64,000 nucleotides of DNA. It comes from Nectonema munidae. Lineage: Eukaryota > Nematomorpha > Nectonematoida > Nectonematidae. Shown one piece after another: positions 11,807 to 23,765 of this stretch. Position numbers and translations under genes: made by a program. Location: the NCBI GenBank assembly GCA_030549495.1, contig JAUIRK010001049.1, positions 1 to 64,000 on the forward strand. Reading direction: 5' to 3'. The notes under the pieces are model-generated. The model was not told the origin of the DNA, searched no databases, and saw nothing but the letters and a program-made list of their open reading frames with translations. Each line of letters starts with the position of its first letter. The first letter of the stretch is position 1.

Positions 11807-13746
11807 AATAAAAAGACATGGTAAAAAGTCTCACCCGTTTATTATTAATTATGTATTTTTTAATTTTTCTATTAACATCATCTTCACAAAAAGGAATAAT
11901 TTATTATTGATTTTTTTAATTTTCGTGCTTTTTATTTAATTGATTTAAATTTTATTTTGGATCATTTATATATGGACTATATCTCTTAATCTTTTAAATC
12001 TAATATCTTAATGTTTAAAAATTACTTTATCAAAACCTTCTTTTCGTAAAATTAATTAAATTTTATTCCTTCATTTTAACAATATCTAAGATCAACATAA
12101 ATCTAGAAAATTGTGAGTTAATCAAATCAACTTGAATATTCTTGACTTGGTTTCAATAGCCAATGGCAAGGAAGGGTATCCTTCCGCTGGCTAGCGACTA
12201 TTTTTATGAGCAGCCACGCACAGGCACATCACTTTATTCTCTGTTTCCCGCTACTATCATTCCATCCGTTACGTACTTTATCCACTAACATTAAAACAAG
12301 TCTAAGACTGCCAGATCGACCTCCTCCCATGCATCACTCTCCTCCTCTTCTCCATCCATAAACGTTCCAGATTTTAATAATACCTTACTCCTCATCTCCT
12401 CCAAGCTCTCTCGCATGGAAACCAGATTTCAAGACTTAGAGAATTATCCATGTCTTATAAAAGAAGTAAAGACTTGGACTTCAAACCTTGTGCGCAATAA
12501 TTTTCGTGAGAAACACTAAAAAGATACTCTGTTTTCATTTCTCGCCCCTTACATAGAAGGTTCATGCCTCACGGCCTAGCAACAGTGACAGCAAAGTTTT
12601 TGAGTCGTAGGCTTTATATCGATGTTTATAGCGACTGCTTATTCCCAATATTGGCACCTGTTCAATCACAGTTCTACCAGCAATTAACTTGACACTAGTG
12701 AAGCAATTTAATAACAGAAAAGAGCAAGTGACAGGAGTAATCCCTAAAGTCTGATGGACATTGTAATCAACGCTCGTCTACAGACAACAAGATGATAGCA
12801 TTTAAAGTTTGTGGAAATTTCATATTTTATTAAGCTTTTAATAAAGTTTTAAAATATTTGAAAATTACTAACTTTACCTATTTTATAAGGGCAATATTTT
12901 TTAAAAATTCATAATGTCCAAATAATTTCCGCTGTGAACTTCAATCTAAATCTGTTGCTGTTAAATAAAATTTAGAAAATTTTGTAAATCAGTTAATAAA
13001 TGTGGCAAACTAAAAAATTTTATCAATTTACTTTATGTAAAGTATATATTTGTCTATCCATTAATTGTTGTGTTCTACTTGTAGGGATTAACATAACCGA
13101 AATTATATTTTCAAATTTATCCGTCTACCAATAAAATGAGAGGAAAAGTAAATCATGTATCACAAATACAATTTCAATCTTCTAAAATCGTAAAATATTA
13201 ACCTGAAAATAATAATTTCGCAAATTTTTTTCTTTCAACTTTAATAAATTTTTTTAATACTCATTTCAATCTAAATTAAAAATGTCGAATAAAATTTTAT
13301 TTTAGTAAGATTTCTGCTATGTCTTTAGATTTAGAAAGATATTCTACTTCAAGTTATTAAAAAGATATTTGTTTAAGTGACAAAAATTTTCTTATCCACT
13401 TCAAATTTTTTATGTTGTTTAAAATATTAATTGTTATGTCCTACTTGCAAGAAAACTTAACGGATTTTCAAATTTATCCTCTCTGTCAATAAAATCAAGA
13501 TTACTTATGGAAAAGGAAATGTGGTATCGTGAATACAACTTCTAAAATAAACCTCAAAATATTAATTCCGCAACTTTAACTCTTGGAACTTTAATTTATC
13601 AAAAATTTTAATAACTTAAAGAATTTATTTTTTTACCTTTTATGAAAATCAATCAAACCTGTTAAAAAAATCATTTAAATATGACAGCCCATGCCAAAAT
13701 TAAAAATTTTATTATAAAAAGTTTTATATGCATATATATATATATA
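11807..13746. other. intergenic; contains a less AT-rich island near 12.14-12.80 kb
   Basis: The flanks are plain A/T-rich DNA. Between about 12,140 and 12,800 the base mix becomes more even, with CT-rich runs (CCTCCTCCCATGCATC) and no long open frame. I recognise neither a transposon end nor an exon there. An unannotated 5' exon, a non-coding RNA or an old transposon remain possible. Confidence 0.4.
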
Positions 13747-13914
13747 TCTCCAACCCGTATATTACGATGATTCTTCTCCAACCTGTATTCTACGATGAAC
13801 CATCTCCAAACTATATACTACAATTATTCATCTCCAACCTGTATACTACGATGATTCATCTCCAACCTGTATACTACGATGATTCATCTTCAACCTGTAT
13901 ACGACGATTGTTTC
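13747..13914. repeat. 28-bp minisatellite, six units
   Basis: Units begin TCTCCAACCTGTATACTACG and start at 13747, 13775, 13803, 13831, 13859 and 13887, exactly 28 bp apart, with a few substitutions each. Two further units lie at about 14,032-14,097 after a spacer holding a duplicated phrase with CTCATTCGGGGAGA. The unit is not a multiple of three, so the open frame across it is not a protein repeat. Confidence 0.9.
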
Positions 13915-14587
13915 TATTCCATGTACAAATAACTAGGGAGACAATGTTCAACTTTCTGTTCACATTCTGCTAGATGTAAGATTTGATATACCTCATTCGG
14001 GGAGACGATGCTAGTTATTACCTATATACATTATACCTGTATACTACGATGGTTCATCTCCAACCTGTATACCGCGATAATTCATCTCCAACCTATCAGT
14101 TCATATTTTGCTAGATGTAAGATTACCCTCATTCGGGAAGAGGATGTTAGATAAGTTATTAATTTTTTCACGATATTTAAATAATATATTTTATCAAATA
14201 ATCAAAATAAAATTCTGTAATCAAAGATCAAACCTCGATCGATTCAGGAAAGATTTATTTAAAAGCGAATTTGTGTCTTATAAATTTGTAATATAGAGAG
14301 AATTTACAAAGGAAGATCAATGCCAAATTTAAGATATGTTTGGCTTCATTACACATTAAAAAGCATTTACCAATGTGCTATAGCAAAGAGTTCTAGAAAC
14401 ACTTTAGAATCTGTAATATTATAGGGTATAAGCCATATATCAAAAATGATCTATCTATATATATTTCTATACATTCTATTTTTCTTTGAATCTAATACTT
14501 ATATGTAATTTCACAAGTCATTTACAGTAATTTGTATTACGTTTGTTTATGCAATAATTTTTTAGAAAATTTGAAGTCTTTGAATTT

Positions 14588-17500
14588 ATGAAGAGTCTGC
14601 ACTCTGACGAGGATGACATCGATGGACGCACGTTGTATTCGTTTAAAAGTGTTCAGCCGATTCTCGAAAAGCTTTCCAAAGTCGCTCTTCCCTCCACTCT
14701 GAAAGCATTTCAAGCACATAAGAAGAATCTGGGTGCGCTGATCAACTCCAACAAACACTCTGCCTTCAGAAGAGAATTGGCAGAAGCGGAAAAGTGTGGG
14801 GCGCAGTTGAGGAGTGAGTGTAGTCAACTGGACAACATCAGGAAGGAAATAAGCGTGTGTGATCGACCCAAATTTGATGAGTGTGTTGGTGACATCAAAG
14901 AGGCAGCTCTGTCCTCGCTTAAAGTCTGGGATCGGCAAAGCTTTTACTCCAAATCTTCAAAAGATTTCGCCGAAAATGGTGCCAAAACTTCCGACTCAAT
15001 CTTACCAGATCTACTTGCGTAAGATTTCCTCTAATTTTCCATCTTTTTATACAGAGGGATCAAATAGATTTGAGCGTGCGAATTCAAAAGACCGAAATCT
15101 GCAGTGTTTTGTTGTACTTCTAAATCAATGGACAAACCCCTGACAATATTAAAAAACGTTCCTTTACAACCACACCAATCTCGATTTTCAATTGTCTTGC
15201 AAGATTTATGTTCTAAGCCTCTTACGGCAGTTTTTTTTCGAGTGCATAAAATTTTTTAAAACAATATAAATAATTAATAAACTCGAATGAAAAAACCCTT
15301 GTCATGTTTTTTTCAATTTTAAGCGATTTAAACAATTTTTACTGGAAATCTAATATAACAAAACTTTCCTTGTCTTTACAAACATTTAAGAATTAAACAG
15401 GTGAAGACACGATTATAGATGCCTATTAAAAACTCAAGTTCTAGCTACTAGCATGTATTCAAATTACAAAAAAATGACAGTTTGAAACAGATTTATTTTT
15501 AAATGATACGAATGAACTCCAATAGTGTTTATGCAGTTAAAATACTTAATGTAGAAGCTTTTTGATCCTTCATCACTTTACTTATATTTAAATTACAAAC
15601 ATTCCTCTTTGTGTTTTAACTGTCTGCATGAAGAGATGAATTCTGTGTTTTTAATAACTTTTGCTCCATTATATAAAAAGTTAAAAAAAAAAAAGTTTGC
15701 AAATTTCTCTTCTAAATTTTGGATGACGTCAACAACTATGTATTTTTTTTAAAGCTATCTATTTCTGTTTTTTCATGTCGATACCATTTATTCCAATCTT
15801 TTAAACAAATGCTAAATGTTTCATAATGTTTCCTCATTGCTCAAAGTAAATATGAATTCGTTATTCCTGTTCTTGTTGACACACGAGTTTCAAATCGGAT
15901 TTGTGTAAATAACTTTTTGCCATAGATTTTGCTTTATTTGTTAAAATTTATGAAGATACTACTTTTTTATTTTTCTATAAACTAAAATATACTTAATTTT
16001 TTTGATAGGCTTTTTTTGAGTTGTGGCAAAACCTCTCACATCATGTGAATGTTTGCATATAATGACGATTCGTTTTGGTTTAAAAAATTATTATTAAATT
16101 CATTTGAATGTTTTTTTAAAATAAATGTGTTCTTTAAAGACTTGTCACAAATTCACATTTAAAGTTTCCAAATCTTTTAATTAATGAAGTTAAAAAAACT
16201 TATTAAATAACTAATAAAATTTGTGTGCACCTAATCCGTTTTCATTATTCTCACCAAGAAAAACATTACAATTATCTTCATGATTAAATCGGCGAGCAGA
16301 TAGAGAGAGATTAAATAGGCATTCCAGATTAGAGAGATTAAATAGGCATTCCAGATTTGTCAAAAAGAACTCGTCATCTTCTTTAAGAAAACCCAAATTT
16401 TCTCCATCAAGTAAAAGATTCTCTTCAGCATCACTGTTGTCGCAATTCATGGATCCCATTTGACTTTAGTTCAAATTCTCTTGGATTTTCAGGCTTTGAA
16501 GCTAAAATTATAACAAGTAAAAAGCCATATATAAATATACATATTCGGTTAATGGTACATATGTGTACCATAAACTAGAAACACAGAAAGGCATACACCT
16601 CAAGAATATGAATTCTTTTAATATGAGTTGGGAAAGTATTCAGAGACAATGAAAAATTAGAAATTGAATGAATCAAAAGATTGTGGACAAAAATACAACA
16701 GTACAACTAACGTGCTATGTATGAAAAATTAAGTGACAAAACAAATGCTATAATATGAAAAAGTCATTAATCAAACAACATATTGCGATTTTAGAATTCA
16801 TGAAAAATCGCGATAATCAATCGCATTAAAGTTGTGGTACATATATATGGCACTAATCCTCAAAGGGATAAAAATGCACATTTACATCTATAAAATTAGG
16901 CGTGAAAAGCAATACAGTTGATGAAAGGGGCGTGAGTAAGGTTGGTTAGGTACTGAGTTTCGATAACTCAAGGTCTTGGGTTCGATCCCGCATCAAGCCT
17001 ACTTTCTCATAGTTTGATACAAGCGGCGCAAGTGTGCCTTCTCGATGAAAACACCCCACAAAAAAATAAAAGAATAAATATAGTCGCTCAATTCAAAGAC
17101 TAAATTACTTATTTTTTCAAATATAACTTATTGGCAAAATTGTAAATGACCCAATATGGATGCAATATGTTGCGCAAAACGATCCACTCTGTGACCCCTT
17201 CTCGGTTCAAATGGAAGTGCTTTGCGGTCGCCTAGCGCACCTCGGACTCCAGTTTGAAAAACACTGAGCTAGAAGGTAGTGATGGAATCAGAATTACAAA
17301 CAAGGTAATTTGACTTCATAAAATTGGTGCAGTTGTGGTGGGATTTGGAGTTTATAGTGCAAGTATAATTTCGGGTAATAATGGTGGTGTGTTCATTGGA
17401 CAAAAATTCTTTTATATTGAATCTTGAAAATTATGAAAAAAAGTTCGTCCCCTAACCCTCCCAAAAAATTTTGAGTTATGTGCGCCTCTGGTTTGGGCGT

Positions 17501-20500
17501 ATACAATTCCTTACAACGTTTCCTCTTTCTTAATTTTGTTTGCATCTCGTTAATTAGTGGATATTGAGGTATTTATCAGGTAAAGGTAACGGAGAGTACT
17601 TAGAGGTAAAGGCACCGCTTATATCCAACTATGGGTAATCTAGGCTTGATGTGGGATCGAATCCATGACCTTGAGTTATCTTTCGGAACCCAGTATCTAA
17701 CGAATCTTACTCACGCCCCGTAACCCTTAACATGTAGTATCTATGATATTTCACTGTTGATATAATTTGCATTAATTAGAATAGAACTTCAAGAACATTT
17801 GTTTAACAAGCGGATTAACTTCGTAAGAGTTAAGTCAGAAAAGATCTATCTAGGATGGGCTTCAAGCACCTTGTAGTGTTTCATTTCTTTCAGAAAGACG
17901 CACAAAGATTGTGATGTTCTCCAGGCCAAAGCAGAGAAAGATGCCAAAATTATGGAAAGCTTGCACAAGGATATTTCGGAAGTGAAAGAACTTTTTGCCG
18001 AATTTTCTACGAGTGTTTCCGAACAAGGCAACTCACTCGACCAAGCTTCAACATCGACAGAGCGTGCTCACGAAAAAGTTCTCGATTCCTCTCAAAGCGT
18101 CAAAAAGGCTTCTCGTACCTACACAAACAACTTAATTCTTCCAATAGCAGGAGCTGCGTTAGGCACATGTCTTGCTGGACCTATTGGCCTTCTTGCAGGT
18201 AAGCATTTCTAGAAAGCTCGATTTTAAAATGTTTTTTTTCTGGAAATCTTTACGTTTGCTTTTTCGCGTCACTTTTTTGAAAAATCTTTTTGATTATCCT
18301 TTTTTGTCCTTCTATTTCAAATACATTCTCTTTAGAGTTTTTCCTTTGGCTAAAAGTACTAAAAATCTTTCTAACTTTGAAAAACACCCCCAAAATCTTT
18401 TCATTCGTGCAATCCTTCACAATTACCAAAACAATAAAAAACCTTTATAGTCATTTGAAATAAAGACATTTTGTTTTATTTATTTAATTCATCAAGTAAA
18501 TTATGTTATCCATTATGAAAATTATCACATTATATAATCCCAAATAAAATTTATAGAGCAATATTGACATACTAAAATATCATTGGGAAAAAGATGAGTT
18601 TTAACCAATGAAACTATAGAATGATGTTGAAACTTTAATAACAAAGGAAATGATACATTTAAAAAAGTAAAAAGTATTTACAAATAATAATTTTGTTTTT
18701 GTTTCAAAAAAATGATATTTATTCCAAAAAGTCATTAGTTGGCTTCTTCATCTCCTTATTTGTGAATAGAACAAAGAGTGGTCATCATTTCAGAAGTTAG
18801 AGCCAATACGCTTTTTTTGCTGACTTTATTTCCAACTCCTCATTCTAAAACCCGGTCTATTTTTCATTGCTCATATTTGTTTCACCGAAATATGCACATT
18901 TTGAGGAAAAAATCTACTTTGCTGGTCTTTCTGTTGCAATTGATGTATCATTATTCATTGTTGTTATAACAGAGTAAGAAACTACTCCAGGGGCGTACAT
19001 CCTTGGTGCTTTTTAAAAAATTTTTTACCGTATATCAATTGAAAGATGATTGTAAATTCTTCATTTCTTTCTGATGTTATCAAAGGACATTTTGCTGTCC
19101 TGTTCTCTCTTATCGTACCACAGGCTCTTATGTGTCCTGAAGCTAGCTGATTGGTCATTTTTCTCCAACCTGAAACCAAAGAGGTTTAGAACTTTTCTTT
19201 TCTCTCCCGCAATATATTGAAAAATTATAGGAAAAGCATCATTACTGCATACATCCAAATTTTAGTTGTGTATTTATTATAAATTGTTTTGCACTATGAA
19301 GAGCTCTCTGTATTGAACCATACTTTCATCAACACCTAAAAATTCATAAAAAAAAAATCAAAGTTGTTGACACTATTTTTTTTAGCTTTTCTAAAAATCG
19401 TTGAACTTTAACAATTCTTGACTCGTCCAAATTTTGATTATCCGCAATATGAATGAACTTCTTTATTTTTTGAATAGATCTCTAGACATGGATTCGAACA
19501 TATTGGAGCAAGCAATACATCATTAGTGGACGAACATTCATTTTTTGAAGGAAGTACATAAATACCACTCAGAAGTATCAAACCTAAAATTATTTCATTA
19601 GTCAAAAAAAATTGAAAAATTTCATGACATTCTTTCTCCATTTGATCGTCTCCAGTTTTATTTGATGAAGGATCATGAGTCTGTAAAGATATATCTTGTG
19701 CTTTCCAAATAGTTTCCTTAACATCATTTTCACTTTCAATTTCTTCATTCAATACTACTTCTAACTCACCACAAATTTCTTTGGATGTGGCTTTTTCTTC
19801 CAAAAAAACATCATCATATTCTTCCTCTCATTTTTTTCTTTTTCAAGTTCAGAAGGAGCAATCACAATAGATAAATCTTCACCTTGCATATTTTCAATAT
19901 ACTCTAAAGCACTTTTTTATCAAGGAATTTAATTTTTAAGATTCAGAATTCATTGAGATAAATGAAATAATTAAACTTATTAAAAAAAAAGCAACTAGTC
20001 TCCAACGTTTCCATTTTGAGAACAAAAAATTATGATATAAATTTATTTAATTTTTTATGTTCTACGATGTTGATGCTTTTTATTATGTATTTAATTATTT
20101 GCAACTATGAATCAGCAATTATTCATGTAAATATGTGTTTTAATTTTAGTTCAATATTTAGAAGTCAAAAAGAAAAAATTATACTTTTTAAATGAGATTG
20201 AGTTTTATACAAACAATGGGAGAGACATTTAATTTTGCTTGAATATTATTTTTTGTTTATTTAACTAAAAAAATTGCTATATCCCCCAAAAAAGGAACAT
20301 TGGTCTTTAAAGAGTTAAAAGAATTTGTGTCTGAAACTCAACCGTAAAATAAGTAAAGTAATAAGGAAAGTCTCCACAGAAGCCAAACAAATCCTTCAAT
20401 GATATAAAATTGAAAAAATTCAATTTATTGGTGGAGAGAAAGGTCTCCCTTGAAGCCACCCTCCCTGGATGTGCGCTCCTGGGATATTCTCTCTTTATAT

Positions 20501-21553
20501 ATAATATAGAGTTTTATATTTGCGTGGGAAAATAGTTTAAATTTTAAATTTAGTAAGAATTTTGGAAAACACAGTTCTTTTTTTTAGAAGTGGGAAAAAG
20601 AAGGACTCTGTATTTTGAAATGAGTTATTTAATCATTTAGGGGGTCGTCTTATAAATTGAGTATTACAGAACATTTTTACTCTCGTAAAATTTATATCAC
20701 TGCGAAAATGTCATTTTTTTGCTATCAATTACGGCACAAATGCTGAGCTGTCGCGTATTGAGTATTTGACTTCATGCCGTGAAATTATGTCTTTTTCTAT
20801 CCATAAACATCACGTTCTATTGTTGGCTGTTTCTTGTCTCAAACTATGAGCAAATAAGATTTAATGCTGGATTTGAACTAAAGACCTTATAATACCAATG
20901 CATGCCTTGCTTGCAATGAGGAGTCGCAACTGGTACCCCGACTAAAATAAAGTGAACAGCGTGATAGATCAGAATACACACATATAATTGATCCTTTAAG
21001 TGTGAGCTTTTTGAAAATCAATCCTCAGCTCATCTTTTTCACTGATTTTTTGTGTACCCTAAAGAATCCGATTTTTATTTCGTAGTTCACCACTGGTCAC
21101 CAATCGTGTCTGAAAACGTTTTAATTCTGTGCTTTAAAGTTGAAATATTTGTTTATTATGAACTTAGTTAATAGTAATAGTAAGTTAATTAGTTAAATGT
21201 TTCGTTAGTTCGATAACTTGCTAATTTTAGGAAACACCGCTTGCCTTACGGTCATTTCTTACTTACTATTGTTAATCCTATTTTTACTATCACATTTCAT
21301 TATTCGGGAAATTAACTTGTTAAGCATGTTTGAATTTGTGTACGACTTTCGAGAAAACGCACCGATTTTGGATGCTATTGAATGATTTTCACATTTTTTA
21401 GGTTTGAAAGTTGGTAGTCTGGCTGCTTTGAGTGGGGCTATTATGGGCTACACAGGAATCAAAGTTTTCAAAAAAGAAGACACTTGTATAAAACTTTCTA
21501 AATTTATCCCTTCCAATGCATTTACATTCAAAAAGAAAAGAAAAGAAGAGTAA
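14588..21553 (+). CDS. STX17: syntaxin-17, autophagosomal SNARE, three exons, 295 aa
   Basis: Exons 14588-15018, 17894-18198 and 21402-21553 join in phase (GC/A and G/GT codons) to 888 nt; donors are GTAAGA and GTAAGC, acceptors TTTCAG and TTTTAG. Exon 1 gives the helical N-terminal domain (VQPILEKLSKVALPSTLKAF). Exon 2 carries the SNARE helix, about residues 160-217, with the zero-layer glutamine at Q188 (SVSEQGNSLDQ), and the first membrane segment (LILPIAGAALGTCLAGPIGL). Exon 3 adds the second (LKVGSLAALSGAIMGYTG) and a lysine-rich tail. A glycine-zipper double-membrane hairpin after the SNARE motif is specific to syntaxin-17, which moves to closed autophagosomes and drives lysosome fusion with SNAP29 and VAMP8. 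The length is near the human protein (302 aa). The intron splits the hairpin between its two segments. The frame of exon 1 stays open upstream to an acceptor-like AG at 14565, so an earlier start in an upstream exon cannot be excluded. Confidence 0.92.
15019..16859. other. first part of STX17 intron 1
   Basis: A/T-rich with no exon that would fit the SNARE linker. A short acidic minus-strand frame at 16211-16459 (starts MGSMNCDNSDAEENLLLDGE) resembles the acidic head of piggyBac-type transposases but has no core next to it. Confidence 0.45.
16304..16357. repeat. 27-bp perfect direct duplication
   Basis: AGAGAGATTAAATAGGCATT plus CCAGATT occurs twice in succession without change. It keeps frame in the small minus-strand frame covering it, duplicating NLECLFNLS. 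Identity of the two units points to a recent slippage event. Confidence 0.85.
16860..17490 (-). mobile_element. composite hAT-like repeat, copy in STX17 intron 1
   Basis: Read on the minus strand it begins CAGAGGCGCACATAACTC and contains a second hAT-type start, CAGTGTTTTTCAAAC (ending at 17276 on the plus strand). The same composite lies in opposite orientation at 49487-49956, with the same junction between the two parts. A SINE (16927-17060) is inserted in this copy and absent from the other, so the composite is older than the SINE insertion. No coding capacity is seen. Confidence 0.6.
16927..17060 (+). repeat. tRNA-derived SINE nested in the composite repeat
   Basis: It begins GGGGCGTGAGTAAGGTTGGT, has the B-box-like GGGTTCGATCCC about 50 bases on, then AAGCCTACTTTCTCATAG and GCGGCGCAAGTGTGCC, and ends in an A-rich tail. 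This is the best preserved copy of the family in the window and can serve as its reference. It interrupts the composite hAT-like repeat. Confidence 0.8.
17602..17719 (-). repeat. tRNA-derived SINE, second copy in STX17 intron 1
   Basis: The minus strand reads GGGGCGTGAGTAAGATTCGT, then the tRNA-like middle with GGATTCGATCCC, and AAGCCTAGATTACCCATAG. It faces the copy at 16927-17060, so the pre-mRNA could fold the two into a duplex of roughly 110 bases. Confidence 0.75.
18199..18984. other. start of STX17 intron 2, no element recognised
   Basis: T-rich beginning, then ordinary A/T-rich sequence. A CAGGGGCGTACATCC phrase at about 18,990, next to the piggyBac fossil, resembles the hAT-like end seen at 38,983. 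Confidence 0.4.
18985..19930 (-). mobile_element. piggyBac fossil inside STX17 intron 2
   Basis: Minus-strand pieces in order: an acidic head (about 19440-19803), ILGLILLSGIYVLPSKNE, then IKKFIHIADNQNLDESRI, then EFLGVDESMVQYREL (first catalytic Asp kept) and AVCSNDAFPIIFQYIAGEKR-like sequence around 19.06-19.25 kb. These follow the order of a piggyBac transposase N-terminal half. Several frame changes separate them, and the rest of the core with the second and third Asp is missing. The ends are not resolved; TTAA followed by CTCTTTAAAGACC (minus strand, near 20,310) is a candidate right end. Confidence 0.75.
19931..21401. other. rest of STX17 intron 2
   Basis: A/T-rich. About 20,826-20,940 loosely resembles the SINE family (CAAACTATGAGCAAATAAG, then a degenerate B box) but is too eroded to call. 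The acceptor for the last exon is at 21,400-21,401. Confidence 0.4.
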
Positions 21554-22329
21554 CAAATAACTTTACTTTCAAATACATATTTAATATATTTATTTATTTA
21601 ATAAAATGCCTCCATAATTTTAATCTAACTCTTTTCGCATATCAAGGGTGCGTGTGTGTGCGGTTGTCTTGTCTGGACGCCTAGCTTTTATTTTTACAGA
21701 TCCATGCATTCAATTCCTCATCCAAGGTTCTTTGCTTATATTTTGTGTCACAGTGAACAGAGTACGTGTGTCTCTTGCTAAAATACTACAAAATGTTTCT
21801 ACCTAGTTTCATTTCGCTTTAAAACTCGGGTTCCACGATACCCACACTTTAAAATGATATCCTAACACGCCAAAAAGTTAAGATGAAGAAGGTGGATGCA
21901 TTCTAAACTGAGCCATACTTTTGATAACATGGAAAGAAGAAAAGAAAAATTAATGGGTTTGGATTTCAGCAAGCAGTTCTGAAAAAGAAATTTTTTTTTT
22001 GCGTTGCTTTTGTATGTAGCTACTATATCTAAATAATTACAAAAAATTAAAGATGCATCAAAAGAAATGAAATCTCCGAGCATTCTATTACAGGTATCGA
22101 CGCCTCACTTAAACTTGTTGTAGTCTAAAATTAGTTTCTCGCTTGCATTTTGGACTTATCAATCCAATTTTTCCAAGAGGTTGGTAATATAAGATGCAAA
22201 CTACTTTAAAATCTTTTTTACGTAAAAAACAGTGTATACGCAGTCAATAAGGCGTATTCAGAGTACAAAAACTTACTGGCACAGTCTTCTAATTTCACAT
22301 CTTTCAGCTAAATTTACAAAGTTGATGGA
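21554..22329. other. STX17 3' flank
   Basis: An AATAAA-type signal (TTTAATAAAATGCC) starts about 45 bases after the stop codon and is the likely poly-A signal. The remainder holds nothing I can name. Confidence 0.5.
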
Positions 22330-22690
22330 TGCCATGTGAAGAACCTGACCATATATACTCCACTCCTTTAAGTACATTTGAGACCGTCACTAGTATTTTG
22401 ACAATTTCTTCAGAGGAGAAAAAACTTTTGTCTTGGAAACGAGGCAGAAGAACTTCTCACTTTTTCTCACTTGAAAACGTTAACAGTTCTCCCATCGTTA
22501 CAATGATGACATTTAATGCCGTAGAGTCTGGATTTGATCTGTTATATCTCCTCAAAGGCGTTCTTCCTCTAAACTTAATCACCTGCTCATATATGAGAAC
22601 ACTATCTTTAGTGAGGTTTGTGTATTTATTTATTGCAGATTTGAACAAATTATGCACACATCCAATAGCAACAATTTGTCACTAGGATCT
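22330..22690 (-). mobile_element. piggyBac core fragment
   Basis: The minus strand is open from about 22,680 to 22,457 and reads LFKSAINKYTNLTKDSVL, then IYEQVIKFRGRTPLRRYNRS. That matches the segment of piggyBac transposases around the first catalytic Asp (usually S-I-D-E-x-x-x-x-F-K-G-R). Here the Asp position is Tyr (IYEQ), so the piece is inactive. Its sequence differs from the other piggyBacs of the window, so it is a separate insertion. Confidence 0.55.
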
Positions 22691-23659
22691 ATTTTATATA
22701 GACCTATGGCTCAACAATAAAAATTTGCCTGCTTTTATGATTGGTTCTCCATTTTTTGGGAAAAAGTTATTTGATATCTATTCCTTAATTTTTGCATGTC
22801 TGATGAATTACAAAAAAATTTTAAAGGAAATATTTAATACTTTGACCTGATTGACGTTATACGCTCAAATGTAAAAATAATTTTTGTAATTTAAATTAAA
22901 AATGGATTCAGGGTATTAATAAATTGAAATATAAAAAATAAAAATTTATTGTTCTTCTGTTTGTTTTAAAAGCTTTAGAGCAGTCACATCTCTGGAGAAG
23001 GTGGTAAAAACTTTTAAAAGATTCTAAGATTAAACCGTCATTATTAAATTGATTTGTGTTATATTAAAGTTTACAATCAGAATTAGCTACTAAATGTCTG
23101 TCAATGACGGATATCGCTTCATTAAAAGATTTTAAATACTGTATTTATACTTATTTGTTCACAAGTTTAGATTATTTATTGTTTAATATTAATGAAAATA
23201 CAATACGAATATAGCTTTATTATGCAACGGTCGCTATATGTGTCCTTCTTATTTTGCATACTTACATAATTCAGCCTCCTGCGTCTTAAAGTGTTATCAT
23301 AACTTGGCGCTAATTTAACATCCGACCCGGGTGGAACCTCCTTGAGGTATGCCACTTCTCCAGGGGGTGTGCGTTAAAATTTCTTGTGGGAGAAGCAAAA
23401 AAATGTTTAAAGGAGAGACAAAAATGTCAAATTGCGATATATTGGTTATATGAGTATACAAAAGCAAAGTTTGAAATTTTCTAGTTGTTGTCTTTTATAA
23501 TGGAAAAACAGTTGTTTTATTTTTGGTAGCAGGATGAAAGAAGTTTTTCAAGGCCAAAATCATCATTATATTTTTGTGCTTATGAGATCACGATTAAAAA
23601 TCAATAATTTTATTGAAGTTGGTGGAATTAGAAAATCCGCACCGATTTTTGAGATCGAA

Positions 23660-23765
23660 ATCATAATAATTTTTCTGTAATATTTGCTCATATTAACGCG
23701 CCTAAGAAAATCGATAATTTCGTTTGATTTTGAATGCCGTTAATCGATGAAAGAAAATAAATCTT
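23660..23765 (+). repeat. dispersed repeat C, copy 1
   Basis: Shares a phrase of about 105 bases with 25222-25333, including TTTCTGTAATATTTGCTCAT, ACGCGC-TAAGAAAATC and ATCGATGAAAGAAAATAA, at roughly four fifths identity by eye. Family unknown. Confidence 0.65.

Noticed and set aside
16927-17000. tRNA gene at the SINE head
   Set aside because: A and B boxes are present but no acceptor stem or cloverleaf closes, and the sequence is one of a repeat family.
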